Shown: piece by piece, positions 11,032 through 22,802 of the stretch | Numbering within the stretch: position 1 is the first letter of the stretch | Layout of the letters: each line of letters starts with the position of its first letter | Assembly (NCBI GenBank): GCA_013368375.1 | Contig: JAACJP010000004.1 | Coordinates: forward strand, 868,001-932,000 | Reading direction: 5' to 3' | DNA: 64,000 nucleotides | Source of the DNA: Tricholomella constricta | Taxonomy: Eukaryota; Basidiomycota; Agaricomycetes; Agaricales; Lyophyllaceae | Notes under the pieces: generated by a model | What the model saw: only the letters and a program-made list of their open reading frames with translations | Database searches by the model: none | What the model was told of the DNA's origin: nothing | Position numbers and translations under genes: made by a program

Positions 11032-12586
11032 CTTGTGCGGTTTGGGGTTTGGGGTGCGTGTGCGTATGCGCGTGGACGGGTGTGCGTGGACGTGACGTGT
11101 CGTGTTGGGGTGTGCGTGCTGCGGCCCACCTGCTTCCTTTCTTTATATGTCTCTGCTGCTTTCGTGTTTTCGGGCATTGGGTTCCTTGGTGCTCTACTGC
11201 TTTCGCTCTCTCTCTCCCCCTCTCTCCCTATCCCTCTCCCTCCCTCTCTGGCTATCATGGTCTCCTCGCGCCCTGGCGTGGGCTAATGGGCTTCCTTTCC
11301 TCATCATCTTTGATTTCCCCCTCATTTTGCATGCCTCCATTCTTACTGTCAGCGTATATCCATCTTTATTCACCATACCCTACCTCCCATGTACTTTTTT
11401 CTCTTTGTATCCCTTGACTTGTACTTGCCCGTCCTCACTGTTGTACTGGTACACACGAACATATTTAAATGTTACTTAACCGGGCTAGTTAGTGCCTGTT
11501 TGATTTGTTGTTCAGAGATACTTATAGGCAGATAATAATAGCTACGCGTCAACCATACTGTAAATGCGACTCTGCTGTTCTGTGATTCTGTGTTTTGTTA
11601 CATTACGTATTTTTGGGGACTTTTGTTGTACATCACTGTGGGTCGATCGTGATTTGTAGCATATATAGCATCAGAAACTGAGGCTGTGGGTGCAGTTAAC
11701 AAGTTCAGATTGTGGCGCAGCTTTTTTTGTATGTATTTCCTTGAGTCGCATCTCTTGCGCGCCGTCTTGCAGGATTTATTTTTCGTGAAGATAGATATCA
11801 GTGGAGATCGTTGATCAACGTCGGGCAGCGATCAGTCAGTTTAGGCAACGGACAAGTGGTTCTTCCGTCTCAGTAAGCGAAGCGGAAATCCATACGTTGA
11901 TGGATCAAGGAAGAGCGAAAAATCAAAAGTGGCCGTGTCGTACCTTTACACTTAGCCCAGAATACCAGGTTTTCTCTGCGCGCACTGAAGAATCCCAAAT
12001 CGTAAAGGACGATGGTTAACAATCAAACAGCGATAAGAGTATGGTTTCCACGTTGATATAGGTCCGCCTACATTGTCAGCTCGTTTGGGCCGAGACGAAG
12101 TACCCACAAAGCGGCTGTCAGGTCAGTTACATGCGTCAGTTGTCGAGGTGGAGTATGGGAGGCGCTTGAGGGACCATATCCTCTTTTCGGTAGATATTTG
12201 TCCTAGATGCCAAACCTTCCCATAAGTAATAGAATTGACAAAGCTTGTCTTCATAAGAAGAGTCATCGTTGAACTCGAAGGCGCGCTTAACAGCACATGA
12301 GGGACGAGTAGGCACGATAAACAGATTGCCTAGCCATGAGCGAGGAGAGGTCGTTGATGGGCCAAATTACGTTAACCGAAGCGAGTCTAAGGATGGCGCA
12401 TTTCAAGAGAGGTATCAAATTGAGCGCCATATGTGTTCGTCCAGTTCTCCTTTTGAGCGAAAAGTAAAGGGCACACAATTCCCAAGTTGCCGCGCTGATT
12501 TTAAAGACTCTATTTCGGCCGTTGATTACATTATTTCTGCTGGTTAGTACGAACAGGCACTATCGGATCACGCAAAGCGTGTCTTT
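11032..12586. other. Intergenic region between convergent genes, with CT-rich tract
   Basis: 1.55 kb between the ends of the plus-strand orphan gene and the minus-strand CCT7 gene. About 11195-11255 is a strong polypyrimidine (CT) tract, probably in the 3' UTR of the upstream gene. The frames at 11801..12019 and 12269..12547 show no recognisable protein character. Confidence 0.45.
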
Positions 12587-14525
12587 TTACCGTCCACGGC
12601 CTCGCCCTCTCAGTGCCTTTTGCGCAGCGCCAGGCGGTGCTTTCGGCCCCGGATTTTGCTTAGGAAAAGTAGAACGGTCAGAACTGACGTGAAACGTATA
12701 AACTGGTGGCACACATACCGCTTCGCTCTGTGGGTTCCTCACAGTTTCGTCCACACTGAGGATCAAAGATGCCGCCTCGGCAGCGCTGCTGATAGCATTG
12801 ACCTTGACAAGACTCGGTTCCCAAACAAAGGCATCCATGTTGTCGCGCACGCCAGTGGTGCCGTCGACATCGACGCCAAACCACTTATCCCCATTGGCAT
12901 GCTTCATCCGCAGCTTGTTGAGAACGTCGGTCGAATCTAGACCAGCGTTGTCACAGATCTGGCGGGGAATGATCTCGAGTGCCTTAGCGAATGCTGTCAT
13001 GATGAGCTGAAGTTTGCCAGGGATGGACAGCGCGTGTTTTCGGATATATGCAGAGAGTTCCATCTAAAGAACGATGAATGAGCCGGAAAATGCAAGCTGC
13101 AGCTGTAAAACACACCTCAATGGCTCCTCCTCCCGCGACAACTTCCCCGTTCCGGACTGCGCGCTTCACCACCATGATCGCGTCATGAAGACTCCTCTCC
13201 ACCTCTTCGATGAACTGGTCCGCGCCACCACGCAACACTAAAGTGCAAGTCTTGGCCTTGGGGCACTCCTCGAAAAGGTTGTACCTTTCACCACCAATCT
13301 GCCTTTCCTGGTAAGATCCGCACGTCCCAAGGTGTTCTCTGCCAATATCAGAGCAGGTGGACTGAATGGCGCCTCCAACCGCCTGAACGACTCGGCGAAG
13401 ATCACCAGCAGCTACGCGACCTGCGCAGAAAATATCGCGATCAGCGAACCATTGCGTAGCAAGATCGCCAATCGGAAGTTTGCTGAGAACGACCTTGGCA
13501 CCGGTTTTCTCGATGGCTTCCAATTTCCTGTAAATGATTTCCCACTCGGCATCGACAATAGCTTGATAGTCGGAAACGGCCTCCACTCGAACTTCAGCGT
13601 TATCTTTTTCGGCTTTCAACTCTAGCTCCACGTTAAGGCATAGAATGAGGGGGTCCTTGAACTGCTTGGGTTGTTGTTCCGCGCCAGCATACGTAAAAGT
13701 CTTTTTGAAAGCGACACCTCGCACGAGGAGAGAGTCTTGCATGCCTCCTCCAGCAACTTTCTTCACCCCGATCAGCGATTCGTCGAGATCGTCTTGATCG
13801 AGACTTTGGACGGCATCAACGACCATGTTGGAGAAGAAAGGCTTCTCGGAGTGGATCAATTTGGATGACATCGACGTCGAAGCACATTTTAGCAAAAGGG
13901 AGCGGAATTTCCTGGAAGCGAGTTAGGTGGGTTGCCAAAAACATAATCGAAAACCATACTCGGGATCCGATTTATCAATTGTTACTTGAAGTTCCTTTAT
14001 GCGGTCGATAGCCTATGATATTATTTAGAACGAATTCAATGTACAAAAACACGTTATGCGCACCAATTGAGATGCCTTCCTGAAGCCCTTCATGATAATG
14101 TGTGGGCTGACGCCCTCCTCAATATATCCACGAACCTCCTTCAAGAGCTGCGCCGCCAATAGCACCACACTGGTTGTCCCATCACCAACTTCGGCATCTT
14201 GGGCCCGAGCGATGTCAACAAGCGTCCGCGCAGCAGGATGAACGATATCGAGTAGTTTCAATATAGTCGCGCCATCGTTGGTGATCTGAGCCTCGCCACG
14301 ATCAGAGACAATAAGCTTATCCATTCCTCTTGGCCCAAGAGTGCTAGAAAGCGTTTCTGCAATCGCGAGACATGCGGAAATGTTGGAAAGCAATTGCGGA
14401 GTTCCCTGTGAGGTGTCTGTGCCCTCCTTGAGGAGGACCACAGTCGGTTGCTACGAAAATCGACGATCAGCTTAGGCCATAACAGTTTAGAAAGCGATAC
14501 ACACCATCGGTAGACCACGCTGCAT
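12587..14525 (-). CDS. CCT7: T-complex protein 1 subunit eta (CCT7)
   Basis: Six exons on the minus strand, 14505..14525, 14064..14450, 13960..14012, 13116..13911, 12719..13063 and 12587..12658, give 557 residues, the normal length for the eta subunit. CCT is the cytosolic double-ring ATP-driven chaperonin that folds actin, tubulin and other proteins. Group II hallmarks are present: [11 protein letters not shown] near the start, [22 protein letters not shown] and the nucleotide-binding [15 protein letters not shown] in the equatorial domain. [14 protein letters not shown] and [15 protein letters not shown] follow in the C-terminal half. The eta-specific central block [26 protein letters not shown] fits CCT7 better than other subunits (quoted in two parts of the family pattern). 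The tail ends in GRGRGR, as in eta subunits. The first exon encodes only seven residues (MQRGLPM). The gene is head to head with RAD5. Confidence 0.96.
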
Positions 14526-14672
14526 TTGGAGTGAGTGGATGAGATGGAGAGACGTCAAGCCGCACAATATTTCTCGGCCAGTTTGCGCTTGTTTGTCGAA
14601 CGCGTTTGACGCGTCCGAATTATGCTGAATTATGAGTCTGACAGAACGCGTCCCTGTTCACTCCCTTCTCTC
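14526..14672. promoter_or_regulatory. Shared short promoter between CCT7 and RAD5
   Basis: Only 147 bp separate the two divergent start codons, so transcription of both genes must start from, or overlap, this interval. An upstream in-frame ATG for RAD5 at 14622 would shorten it further. I saw no clear TATA element. Confidence 0.6.
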
Positions 14673-17600
14673 ATGACCGACGACGAAATCTCTGAGGGAC
14701 CTCCTAGCGGCCTTTTCTTTGCTGGATCAGATGATGAAAGCGAGGATGTGCCCATGCAACAGGCCGAGACTCCAGCTGCCACAGCATCGGGAGCCTCGTC
14801 ACCTCTCAGCCTCTTCCTGCCTGATAGCGACGACGAAGAGCAGTCTAAGGACCTGATTCAGTCGCCCCTGCCTATCAAGCGGAAAATGATTCTACCGGAT
14901 GACAGCCAGGACGATGAGATCCGGCTTCCTTCCCCAATAACATACCGTCGAGCATCGAGTGTGCGGAGCGTCAAGAAAGCTTCAGCCAAGTCGGCCTCCC
15001 CTACGCCCCTTCCGAAGCCTGTTGAAGCGGCAGGACCACCGCCCAAAAAGCGACGCATCTCACCACCCTCGACGTCCTCTATTCCAGCCTTCCCACCGAC
15101 TTACTTGGGTGAGGTTCTGGTTCCCAATGCTTGGAGTAATGTATCCGGAAAGGGCTACATCAAATCCAATGAACCAATAAGAATCTACCGCGATGACCAG
15201 GAGGAGTCCAAGCCTGATCCAAGCAAACCGGCTGCTGCACAACGGAAGAAGGGCGATGGAAAGAAGCAAATGTCACTGACGGCGATGCTAAAACCTCAAC
15301 CTTCAAAGATGAAGAAGAAAGTGAAAGGCGACAACATTGTCCGTATACTCAATGATCGAGGCACAGGTGAGCATGCACGTTGGGCTCATGCATTTGACTG
15401 ATCCAAGTTGCAGAATTTGGTCGTCTCCCGACTGACGTATCCTGGTGGGTATCAAAATTATTAGACCTGGGTACGACAAAGGGCGTGTGTCTTATTACAT
15501 ACTTATACATGCCCTGCAGGTATTGTGGAATTCCGAGGCACGATGACGGATTGTCCGGAGCGACTCACCACGGGTGCAAGCCTCTTCGTCACCCTACAAG
15601 TATACTTACTTGCATCCGCTTTTAAACCTCCCACCATTTTGAATTTGGACGAAGGACCGAACCACATGTTTAATGAGGGCCAAGAGACGTTGGACGAGAA
15701 GTAAATCCTCTTATCAGCAACTTGAGAAGGCATATTGATTGGTGCTATCTAAAAAATAGGACACTAAGGGAGCGAAAGGAGGCGATTCTACGTCTATTCG
15801 ATGTCATTGGGCTCAAGCCTCAGGCCGGTGCCAACTTCAGAGCTCCCAAGGACGAGGAAAGGATTCACGAGGAGGCCCTCAAGCGTCTCGCAAAGCATAA
15901 ATCCAAAAAGGTGACAGAAATCGTTGGGGACGATGAAGAAATCGAAGTCGACGATGCAGAGGACCTCTCGAAGAATGACATTGATGCCATCTATAAGAGG
16001 TGCAATCTAACCATCGTCTCGCATTGCAGAAGCTGACTCTTGATAGGGCTCAATGTAACGATCGAGCCATGGGGACCATGGAGCCCGCTGACACGTTCAC
16101 ATATACTCTCCGAGGGTATCAGAAACAAGCATTGCTGTATGGAAAAAATTTGCATAATCTGCCGAGACGAGCATCAATACGAGTATTTCAGGTGGATGCA
16201 TTCCCTTGAATCGGGTGAAATGGACGCCCGCGAGTCGTCTTCTATGCATCCTCTCTGGACTCAGTATGATATATGGTAAATGAATGACCAAACTCGCCTT
16301 GATGAACCTTTCTACTAGGTATATCTGCCCTCAAGAGCCCGTTTTGGATGGAGATCTTATTGACCTCACTGCGGACGACAAGCCTTTCTACATGAACCCG
16401 TATTCTGGTGAAATGAGCCTGGAATTCCCCAAGTCGGAAAGAAAATTTAGAGGAGGCATTCTCGCGTAGGTTGTATTTCCTGTCATATTCAGGGGGAGCT
16501 GACTCTGCTTGTAGTGACGGTACTTTAGTTCTATCCTGTACTTTTTTCCTACTCGCCCTAAATCTATCGTTCGCAATTTTTTTTTACAGAGAGTACGTCT
16601 TCACATTCTTTGCAAGTTCTTGAGACCTACTCACCAAATCTTCTTTAGTGGGTATGGGGAAGACAATAATGCTGTCTGCCCTTATCCACACTAGTCCCCC
16701 ATACGAGGAAGACACGGTAGCACGGCAAGCAGCGAAACCACGGCAATTAAAACTAAATAGCGCCTTCCGCCCTGCGATCCAACGCAAGCCCAAAAGACCT
16801 AGTTCCGCAACATTGATAGTTGCTCCCACTTCACTGCTAGCTCAATGGTCAGAGGAGCTTCAGCGGTCAAGTAAACCTGGAACGGTGAAGACTCTCGTTT
16901 GGCATGGTCAAAACCGGCTTGACCTGGAACCTGCGATCGAAGGCACTGACGATGATGATACGTGTATCCAAGTCGTCATCACCTCTTACGGGGTACTAGC
17001 TTCCGAACACGCAAAATCGGAAAAATCCAGCGGCAGAAAATCTCCAGTCTTTGAGAGTCTGTTGAAGTACTTTTGAGGAGGGTGTAAAAGTTGACATTTT
17101 CGTTCTAGTTGATTGGCTTCGAGTCATTCTAGATGAGGCTCATTCTTGCAAATCTCGGTCAAGTAAAACGGCGAAGGCCGTTTATGCTCTACAGGCTCAT
17201 AGAAGATGGGCTGTTACAGGTTTGTTGGATGAATTCCGGTTTCGTCGCCTCAATTTGACGATTCTGCTTCACAAAGGAACACCCATCGTCAACAAGTTGG
17301 AGGACCTATACTCCCTTCTGTCAGAAATCCTCGCGCCAGCTAAAATTGGTGATCTAACTATGATTACAGGAAATTCCTGGACTTCAAACCTTGGTCAGAC
17401 TTTGCCTTCTTTCGTTCGTGCGTCTCCTCTTCTCTGCACCACTTGACCCTTCAATATGAGTACTCCAGATTCATTACATTGCCCTTCCTGGCACGCGATC
17501 CCAAGGCCATCGAGATCGTTCAAGTCATCCTTGAAAGCGTCTTGTTGCGGCGAGAGAAAAACATGCGCGACACGGATGGCAACAAGATTCTGGAACTTCC

Positions 17601-19227
17601 CACAAAAGAGGTGCGCACCCTGGTGATGAAAATGGCAGGCTTTCAAACACGTCACTATACAGGTCGTGGTCGATATGTTGGAGTTTTCACCTCTCGAGAA
17701 AAAAATCTATGACCAAATCTACACCACTGCGAAGAGGAACTTTGAGAAGTTGAACGCCAAAGGACTTGTCAGCAGGAACTACACCCACATCCTTGCAATG
17801 CTCATGCGGTCAGTACTTGCCTATTGCGAAGGCATATCTATGCCTAATACTTCTTGAAGTTTGAGACGAGCTGTACTGCACCCAAGCCTCGTCCTCACTG
17901 CCGATGATGAGCGTGTACTCTCTCCTGGTGGCGATGGAGCAGTCGATGTCAATGAAATGATTAGACAATTTGCTGACAACGAAAGCGTCGGGGAAGGTAG
18001 TAGCAATAATTCCTTTGCAGAGGAAGTCTTGTCAAATTTGGCGGACGCTGAAGCTGAGGAATGTCCGATTTGCCTGGACGTGATGGACACGCCAATGATT
18101 ATTCCAGGCTGCATGCATCAATGGTGAGGTCAAATCATACATATTAAATACTTACTGACACCTAGTGTTCAAGCTGCAAGGACTGCATCCTCGCGCATCT
18201 GTCCGCCTGCCATGAGAAGGGCGAACAATCGCGCTGCCCAACCTGCTCACAAGGTCCTATAAAGGTGGAGTACTATAAGTTATGTTGTTCACTCGCTAAT
18301 TCTCTGCATTGACATGGTAGGCAAGCGAGCTACTTGAAGTCGTGCGTCGAAAGAAGAATCCAGAGGTATCCAGCTCTCAAGCCTCTCAGCCTGAGGTGAC
18401 TTTACGCCGGAATGACTTCACCTCTTCAACGAAGATACAGGCCCTCCTAAAAAGCCTCCGTGCGTGCTGATAAACTTTTTTTTTGATTTTCTTCACCTTC
18501 CGCCGTTTCGCGCAGAACGTCTCCGAGATCAGGATCCCTGTTTCCGAGCTGTTGTATTCTCTCAATTTACGAGTTTCCTGGATCTCATCCAGGTCGCATT
18601 ACAACGTGAACGGTATGACCAATATCGGTTTGATGGATCTATGGACATCAAGAAGAAAAACGCTGCCGTTGCAGAGTTCAAGTCACTTTCACGGAAGCCG
18701 AAGGTGCTGGTCATCAGTCTGAAAGCTGGTGGCGTCGGTTTAAATGTCATATTTCTTGTTTGATTTGTTTCCATCTTACTCATTTTGATATCTTTCATTC
18801 AGCTAACGACAGCCAATCATGTATTTATGGTGAGTCCTATAATCGTCCGACTGGGAAAGAATACCTACTCTAGTTTATTGTAGATGGACTGCTGGTGGAA
18901 TTCCGCGACAGAGAATCAAGGTAAGGTATCTCTAAAGCAAAGAACATCCCCAGCTCTGAATCTGAACTTGATAGCTATCGACCGCGTCCACAGAATTGGC
19001 CAGGAAAAGACAGTTTACGTGACGCACTTCATTGTACGTCCATTATTTCCCCTTCACCTCATCTTTCTGATCAAATAGTGCAGGTGGCGAATACGATTGA
19101 GGGCCGCATCCTGCAGATACAGAAACGGAAGACGGCCATCGTTAAAGAAGCATTCCGGGGCGCTCAGAGCGCAGGGGCTGACCCTGAAAGTATCGAGAAC
19201 TTGAAGATCATGTTTGGGGATGATTGA
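14673..19227 (+). CDS. RAD5: DNA repair helicase / ubiquitin ligase RAD5 (HIRAN-SNF2-RING)
   Basis: I could follow 23 exons with every phase consistent, giving 1129 residues, close to yeast Rad5 and fission yeast Rad8. Exons: 14673..15366, 15414..15470, 15520..15700, 15760..15999, 16047..16136, 16192..16275, 16319..16465, 16515..16519, 16590..16592, 16649..17056, 17109..17219, 17277..17319, 17370..17417, 17469..17610, 17663..17808, 17860..18123, 18174..18264, 18321..18459, 18516..18745, 18803..18829, 18884..18920, 18975..19033, 19084..19227. Rad5 polyubiquitinates PCNA and reverses stalled forks in error-free damage tolerance. Visible in order: acidic N-terminus, HIRAN block ([20 protein letters not shown]), Walker A ADEMGMGKT at residues 498-506, DEAH at 645-648, RING from 868 (CPICLD ... 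CCKDCI ... CPTC), and helicase motif [10 protein letters not shown] near 1065-1072. The gene shares a short divergent promoter with CCT7. ATG at 14673 is preferred over the in-frame 14622. Confidence 0.95.
16515..16519 (+). other. 5-nt microexon of RAD5
   Basis: Bases TGACG lie between a cttgtag acceptor and a gtactt donor. They supply the last base of the Ala codon, the Asp codon and the first base of the Glu codon in ADEMGMGKT. Without this exon the motif cannot be read. Confidence 0.82.
16590..16592 (+). other. 3-nt microexon of RAD5
   Basis: Bases AGA lie between a ttttacag acceptor and a consensus gtacgt donor. They complete the Glu codon and start the Met codon of ADEMGMGKT; the next exon begins at 16649 with TG of that Met. 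Flanking introns are 70 and 56 nt, normal for this genome. Confidence 0.8.
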
Positions 19228-19811
19228 TTGGGTAGACTATCAGCATGGCTGCTAGGAGATGCAAGCACACACACATATCTGACTGCTTCACGGAAGATCT
19301 AGGCCGCCAATGTACTCTGATGTCGACTGAGGGTCCTGTGGAGGATGAGCTCCCTTGCCATTATCATTGAAAGTACACTTTCGCGTTCAACACTTGATTC
19401 AACTTCGACTGAAGACCACTTTATTTTTGCGCCTGAGGCAAAGGAGGTAACTGTAAATTAGCCAAGATGCGTAGGAAACGGAATGAGAGGATCAAGTGGC
19501 CATCAAATTTACGCACCTGGAGGTAACTGTAAATTGGCCAAGATGCGTAGGAAACGGAATGAGAGAATCAAGTGGCCATCAAGTTTACGCACCTCGTGGT
19601 CGTAGGGCAGAGCCACAATGACAGGTTTCAGAAATCAGCTTCGCTTCCTAAATGGCGTGTCCGAGATTCATTAAAGCATATCGGCGCAGAGGCATCACTG
19701 GGAAAGCTTGTTACAGTTCATTACATAGAAGAGAAATCCATACGGGGAATGCGGTAATCACAGAATGTGTGAGAGCGTGGTACATATGTCAACTGGTACA
19801 AATTCAAAGAT
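19228..19811. other. Spacer after RAD5
   Basis: No gene seen. It holds the RAD5 3' end and the 76-bp tandem duplication described separately. Confidence 0.5.
19443..19594. repeat. 76-bp tandem duplication
   Basis: Two adjacent copies, 19443..19518 and 19519..19594, start with ggaggtaactgtaaatt and differ at only about three positions. The unit is non-coding and lies 3' of RAD5. High identity means a recent event. Confidence 0.93.
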
Positions 19812-22700
19812 ACCAAAGCCTCCCGGGCCGCGTCTCGCACATCTTTGTTGACCTACTTTCCCACTTCTCTTATGCTCTGACATCCCAAATGGACGATATG
19901 TTCAACTTGTGGTAAGTAAACGAGGCACCGGCAATTCGTTGCACATCCGTAGGCTCCGACCTGCCAATCCTTCTCCGAGTCCGTTAAAAGGATCCATCGC
20001 ATTCAAACTCGACCGTAAACACTCAGCAGTGCCCTTGGTCATCTTTTTTCAATCTTGATCATTGTTCATCTTGAGCTGGGCTTTCTTACACGCGAGCCTT
20101 CTCCACTTGGCCAGGCACTGTTCTTGTTTCGCGATCTTCCATGTCACTTGTTGCGTTTACTCTTTGTGGCTTAGGGGATGCACTCTATAATTATCCATCC
20201 ATCCTTCCGGTCTCTCCTTTTCACCGTATGGCAGCCGTTACTCCACACCAGGTTTTAAAACAGCAGAGCTTTTCAAGACCATCGTCAGCTTATCCTCCGT
20301 TGTCAATTTTTCCCATTGCCTGACAGGGAGGCCTCATGTCATTGCCAAGTTTACTCATTATCATAGTCCTCGTTGGAGTACTGGTCAGAAGGTGGCAAAC
20401 ATCTTCCGCAAGACTTCCGTATCCACCTGGCCCAGAGCCAAGCCTGATTTCGGGAAATGCTCGCGACCTCCCGGCTGAAAAGCCATGGCTCACCTACTCT
20501 CGTTGGGCCAAGCAGTACGGTAGGCAGCACATTTTATTATAGTAGCAAGGTACCACACTGACACTCAAATTTGATATCTAGGCAGTATTTTCCATCTCAG
20601 GGAGTATCATCAGCATATCATCGTGGTCAATTCTTTGAAAGATGCGATAGCACTACTTGAGAAGCGGTCTCGAATCTACTCTGATCGTCCTGCGGTGACC
20701 ATGGTCGATCTGTATGGTGATGTTGGTTCACAGTTTGTTCTTCCTTTAACCCTCCTCTGTAGCATGGGGTGGGATTTCAATGCCGGACTTATACGCTATG
20801 GCGACAAATGGCGCCGCCACAGAAGACTGTTTCAAGAGAATTTCAGAAAAGGCGCTTCGGTCAACTATCGACCCCTACAGACCAGGGAAATACACAATCT
20901 ACTTCAAAAGTTGCTTCTCACTCCGGACAATTTCATGCTGCACTATAGAACGTCAGTTGAGCAAATTCAATTTCTCTTTTCATCTTATTAAATGTCCTCC
21001 GAGACAGTGTCGCTGCTGCAATATTAATGGCCACCATGTATGATCACGACATTTCGGAAATCAATTTGGAAAGGTTTGTCACCGTTGCCGAGCAAGCAGT
21101 CAGCAAAATGGGCGACGCTTTCTTGCCTGGAGCTGCGGCTGTCAATACCTTCCCCTTCCTCCAACATCTGCCGTCATGGTTCCCTGGGACCGGATTCAGG
21201 GCCTTGGCTGAGGGGTGCAAGGTTTACACAGATGAGATGCAGAATGTTCCCTTCGAATTCGTGAAGGATAGAATGGTACGGCGGGCGAAGTTGTTTGCAA
21301 CCATGATTGATTTCAGTGACAACTCTGAAGGCTTCCGGAGCAGCGATATCGGCTCTTACAGCTACGCTTCTAGAGAGGAACAACGCTCGGGGTGGCTCAA
21401 CGGAAGCGGAAGCAGACATAAAAGCTATCACAGCAACTGCGTTTGCGGGTGAGACCCTAATTCTTGATGTATGACTTTCCTCAGGCTAACGAAACCCTTC
21501 AACCCTGACGAGCAGGAGGCGCGGACACTGTAAGTAGTCCAACTAACATCGACGTTATGTCTGTTTTGAAGCATATAGCAAGACGGTCTCGGCTTTGGGC
21601 ACTTTCTTCTATGCGATGTTGGTCAATTCCGACGCACAACGAAAGGCCCAGGAAGAAATTGATACCGTTGTTGGGACAAACCGTCTGCCGGACTACGATG
21701 ATCGCCCGACGCTACCATATATTGAGGCCATTTATCGAGAAGTCATGAGGTGGCGACCTGTCACACCTCTGAGTATCTCGCATGCTACCAGCGAAGAAGA
21801 CATTTACAATGGATATTATATCCCCAAAGGTCCGTTGTTGGTCGGCCTCTCAATCAGTTTTACTTATCCTTTCTTTAGGCTCCGTAGTCATGCCTAACGT
21901 CTGGTCTGTACAAGAGAGAGCTGGGTATGGGTATCCTCAGCCGCTGATAACGATGACAGGGCCATGGCACACGATGAATCCATATATCAACAACCCGACT
22001 TATTCCGCCCCGAGCGATTTATTGACGAAAACGGGCAGGTCAACGACGACGACCTGATTCTTTCATTTGGATTTGGCAGACGGTGAGTGAAAGCCTGCTT
22101 TTGACTGCTACCTCATGGACCAGTGGCATGTAGGATGTGTCCTGGCCGCCACATGGCAGAGGCAACTGTAAGCAAGTGTTCCTTGAAACTTTATGACACT
22201 TTCCCAACGCACTATTGACAGGTCTGGCTGACAATCGTAACCGTTCTATCCACGTTCGACATAACCAAAGCAAAGGATGAAGACGGCAACGAGATTCCGG
22301 TGGATGACGATTACTCAGATAGCGTCATAAGGTGTGCATCCCTTACATTCGCTTTGAAGCGATCTAACTCATCTTTATGGTTAGCCACAAACTTCCGTTT
22401 CAGTGCTCCATCACGCCTCGTTCAGCGGCAGCACGAGATCTGATTTTGGAGGCCAACACTACTAACGACAGTTGAAATACAATTTCTAGGTACTATCCAA
22501 CTCTCTCAGTGTGTATGTGTACGATATTAGTCGGGCGTTGATGAATACACGCATTTGACATCTGCATGCAGCGCAAGCCAAGTCTACGCGAGTTGATGGG
22601 TAGGGTGTAGTGGATAACGCGCATCACGTCGCTCCCCAGAAATATACCCGCCTCTAGCGTTACTCCGACTTGTCCATCAATGACGACGTCGACGTCACCA
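19812..22700 (+). repeat. P450 duplication module, copy A
   Basis: Contains a P450 gene plus its own upstream and downstream flanks, which are recognisably repeated in module C at 58330..61210 and, for the gene and 3' flank, in module B at 23980..26520. Upstream similarity to C begins near 19812 (ttgacctactttcccacttc); downstream similarity runs to about 22700. Boundaries are by eye. Confidence 0.75.
20336..22475 (+). CDS. Cytochrome P450 monooxygenase, copy A
   Basis: Twelve exons can be joined with no frameshift from ATG 20336 to TGA 22473..22475, about 500 residues. The protein starts with a membrane anchor (SLLIIIVLVGVLVRRW), then the proline hinge YPPGPEP. The I-helix motif is AFAGGADTT, the ExxR motif is EVMR in AIYREVMRWRP, the PERF-type motif is FRPERF, and the heme-binding loop is FGFGRRMCPGRHMAE with the Cys ligand. 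This is a microsomal class II P450 resembling the agaricomycete CYP64 / O-methylsterigmatocystin-oxidoreductase-like group; the substrate cannot be told. Apparent stops (for example near 21000 and 21450) fall in introns. The I-helix residues GADT come from a 14-nt exon (21516..21529). Copy B at 24166 is almost identical and copy C at 58590 is clearly diverged but intact. Confidence 0.9.
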
Positions 22701-22802
22701 ACAAACAAACAAACGTTAAATAGTATGTTAATGGATAATCGAATATAATATGTAGTGATTGCGACTGGCATGCAGAGGCAGCGTAGTGATACGGTAAGAT
22801 TG

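Noticed and set aside
11195..11260. CT-rich tract as a possible promoter element of a hidden gene
   Set aside because: It lies just 3' of the 8623-11031 gene with no reading frame downstream that looks coding; more likely 3' UTR sequence.
20540..21500. Apparent stop codons and frame changes in P450 copies A and B suggesting pseudogenes
   Set aside because: Each falls in a 45-65 nt GT-AG intron; the joined frames keep every P450 motif from anchor to heme loop.
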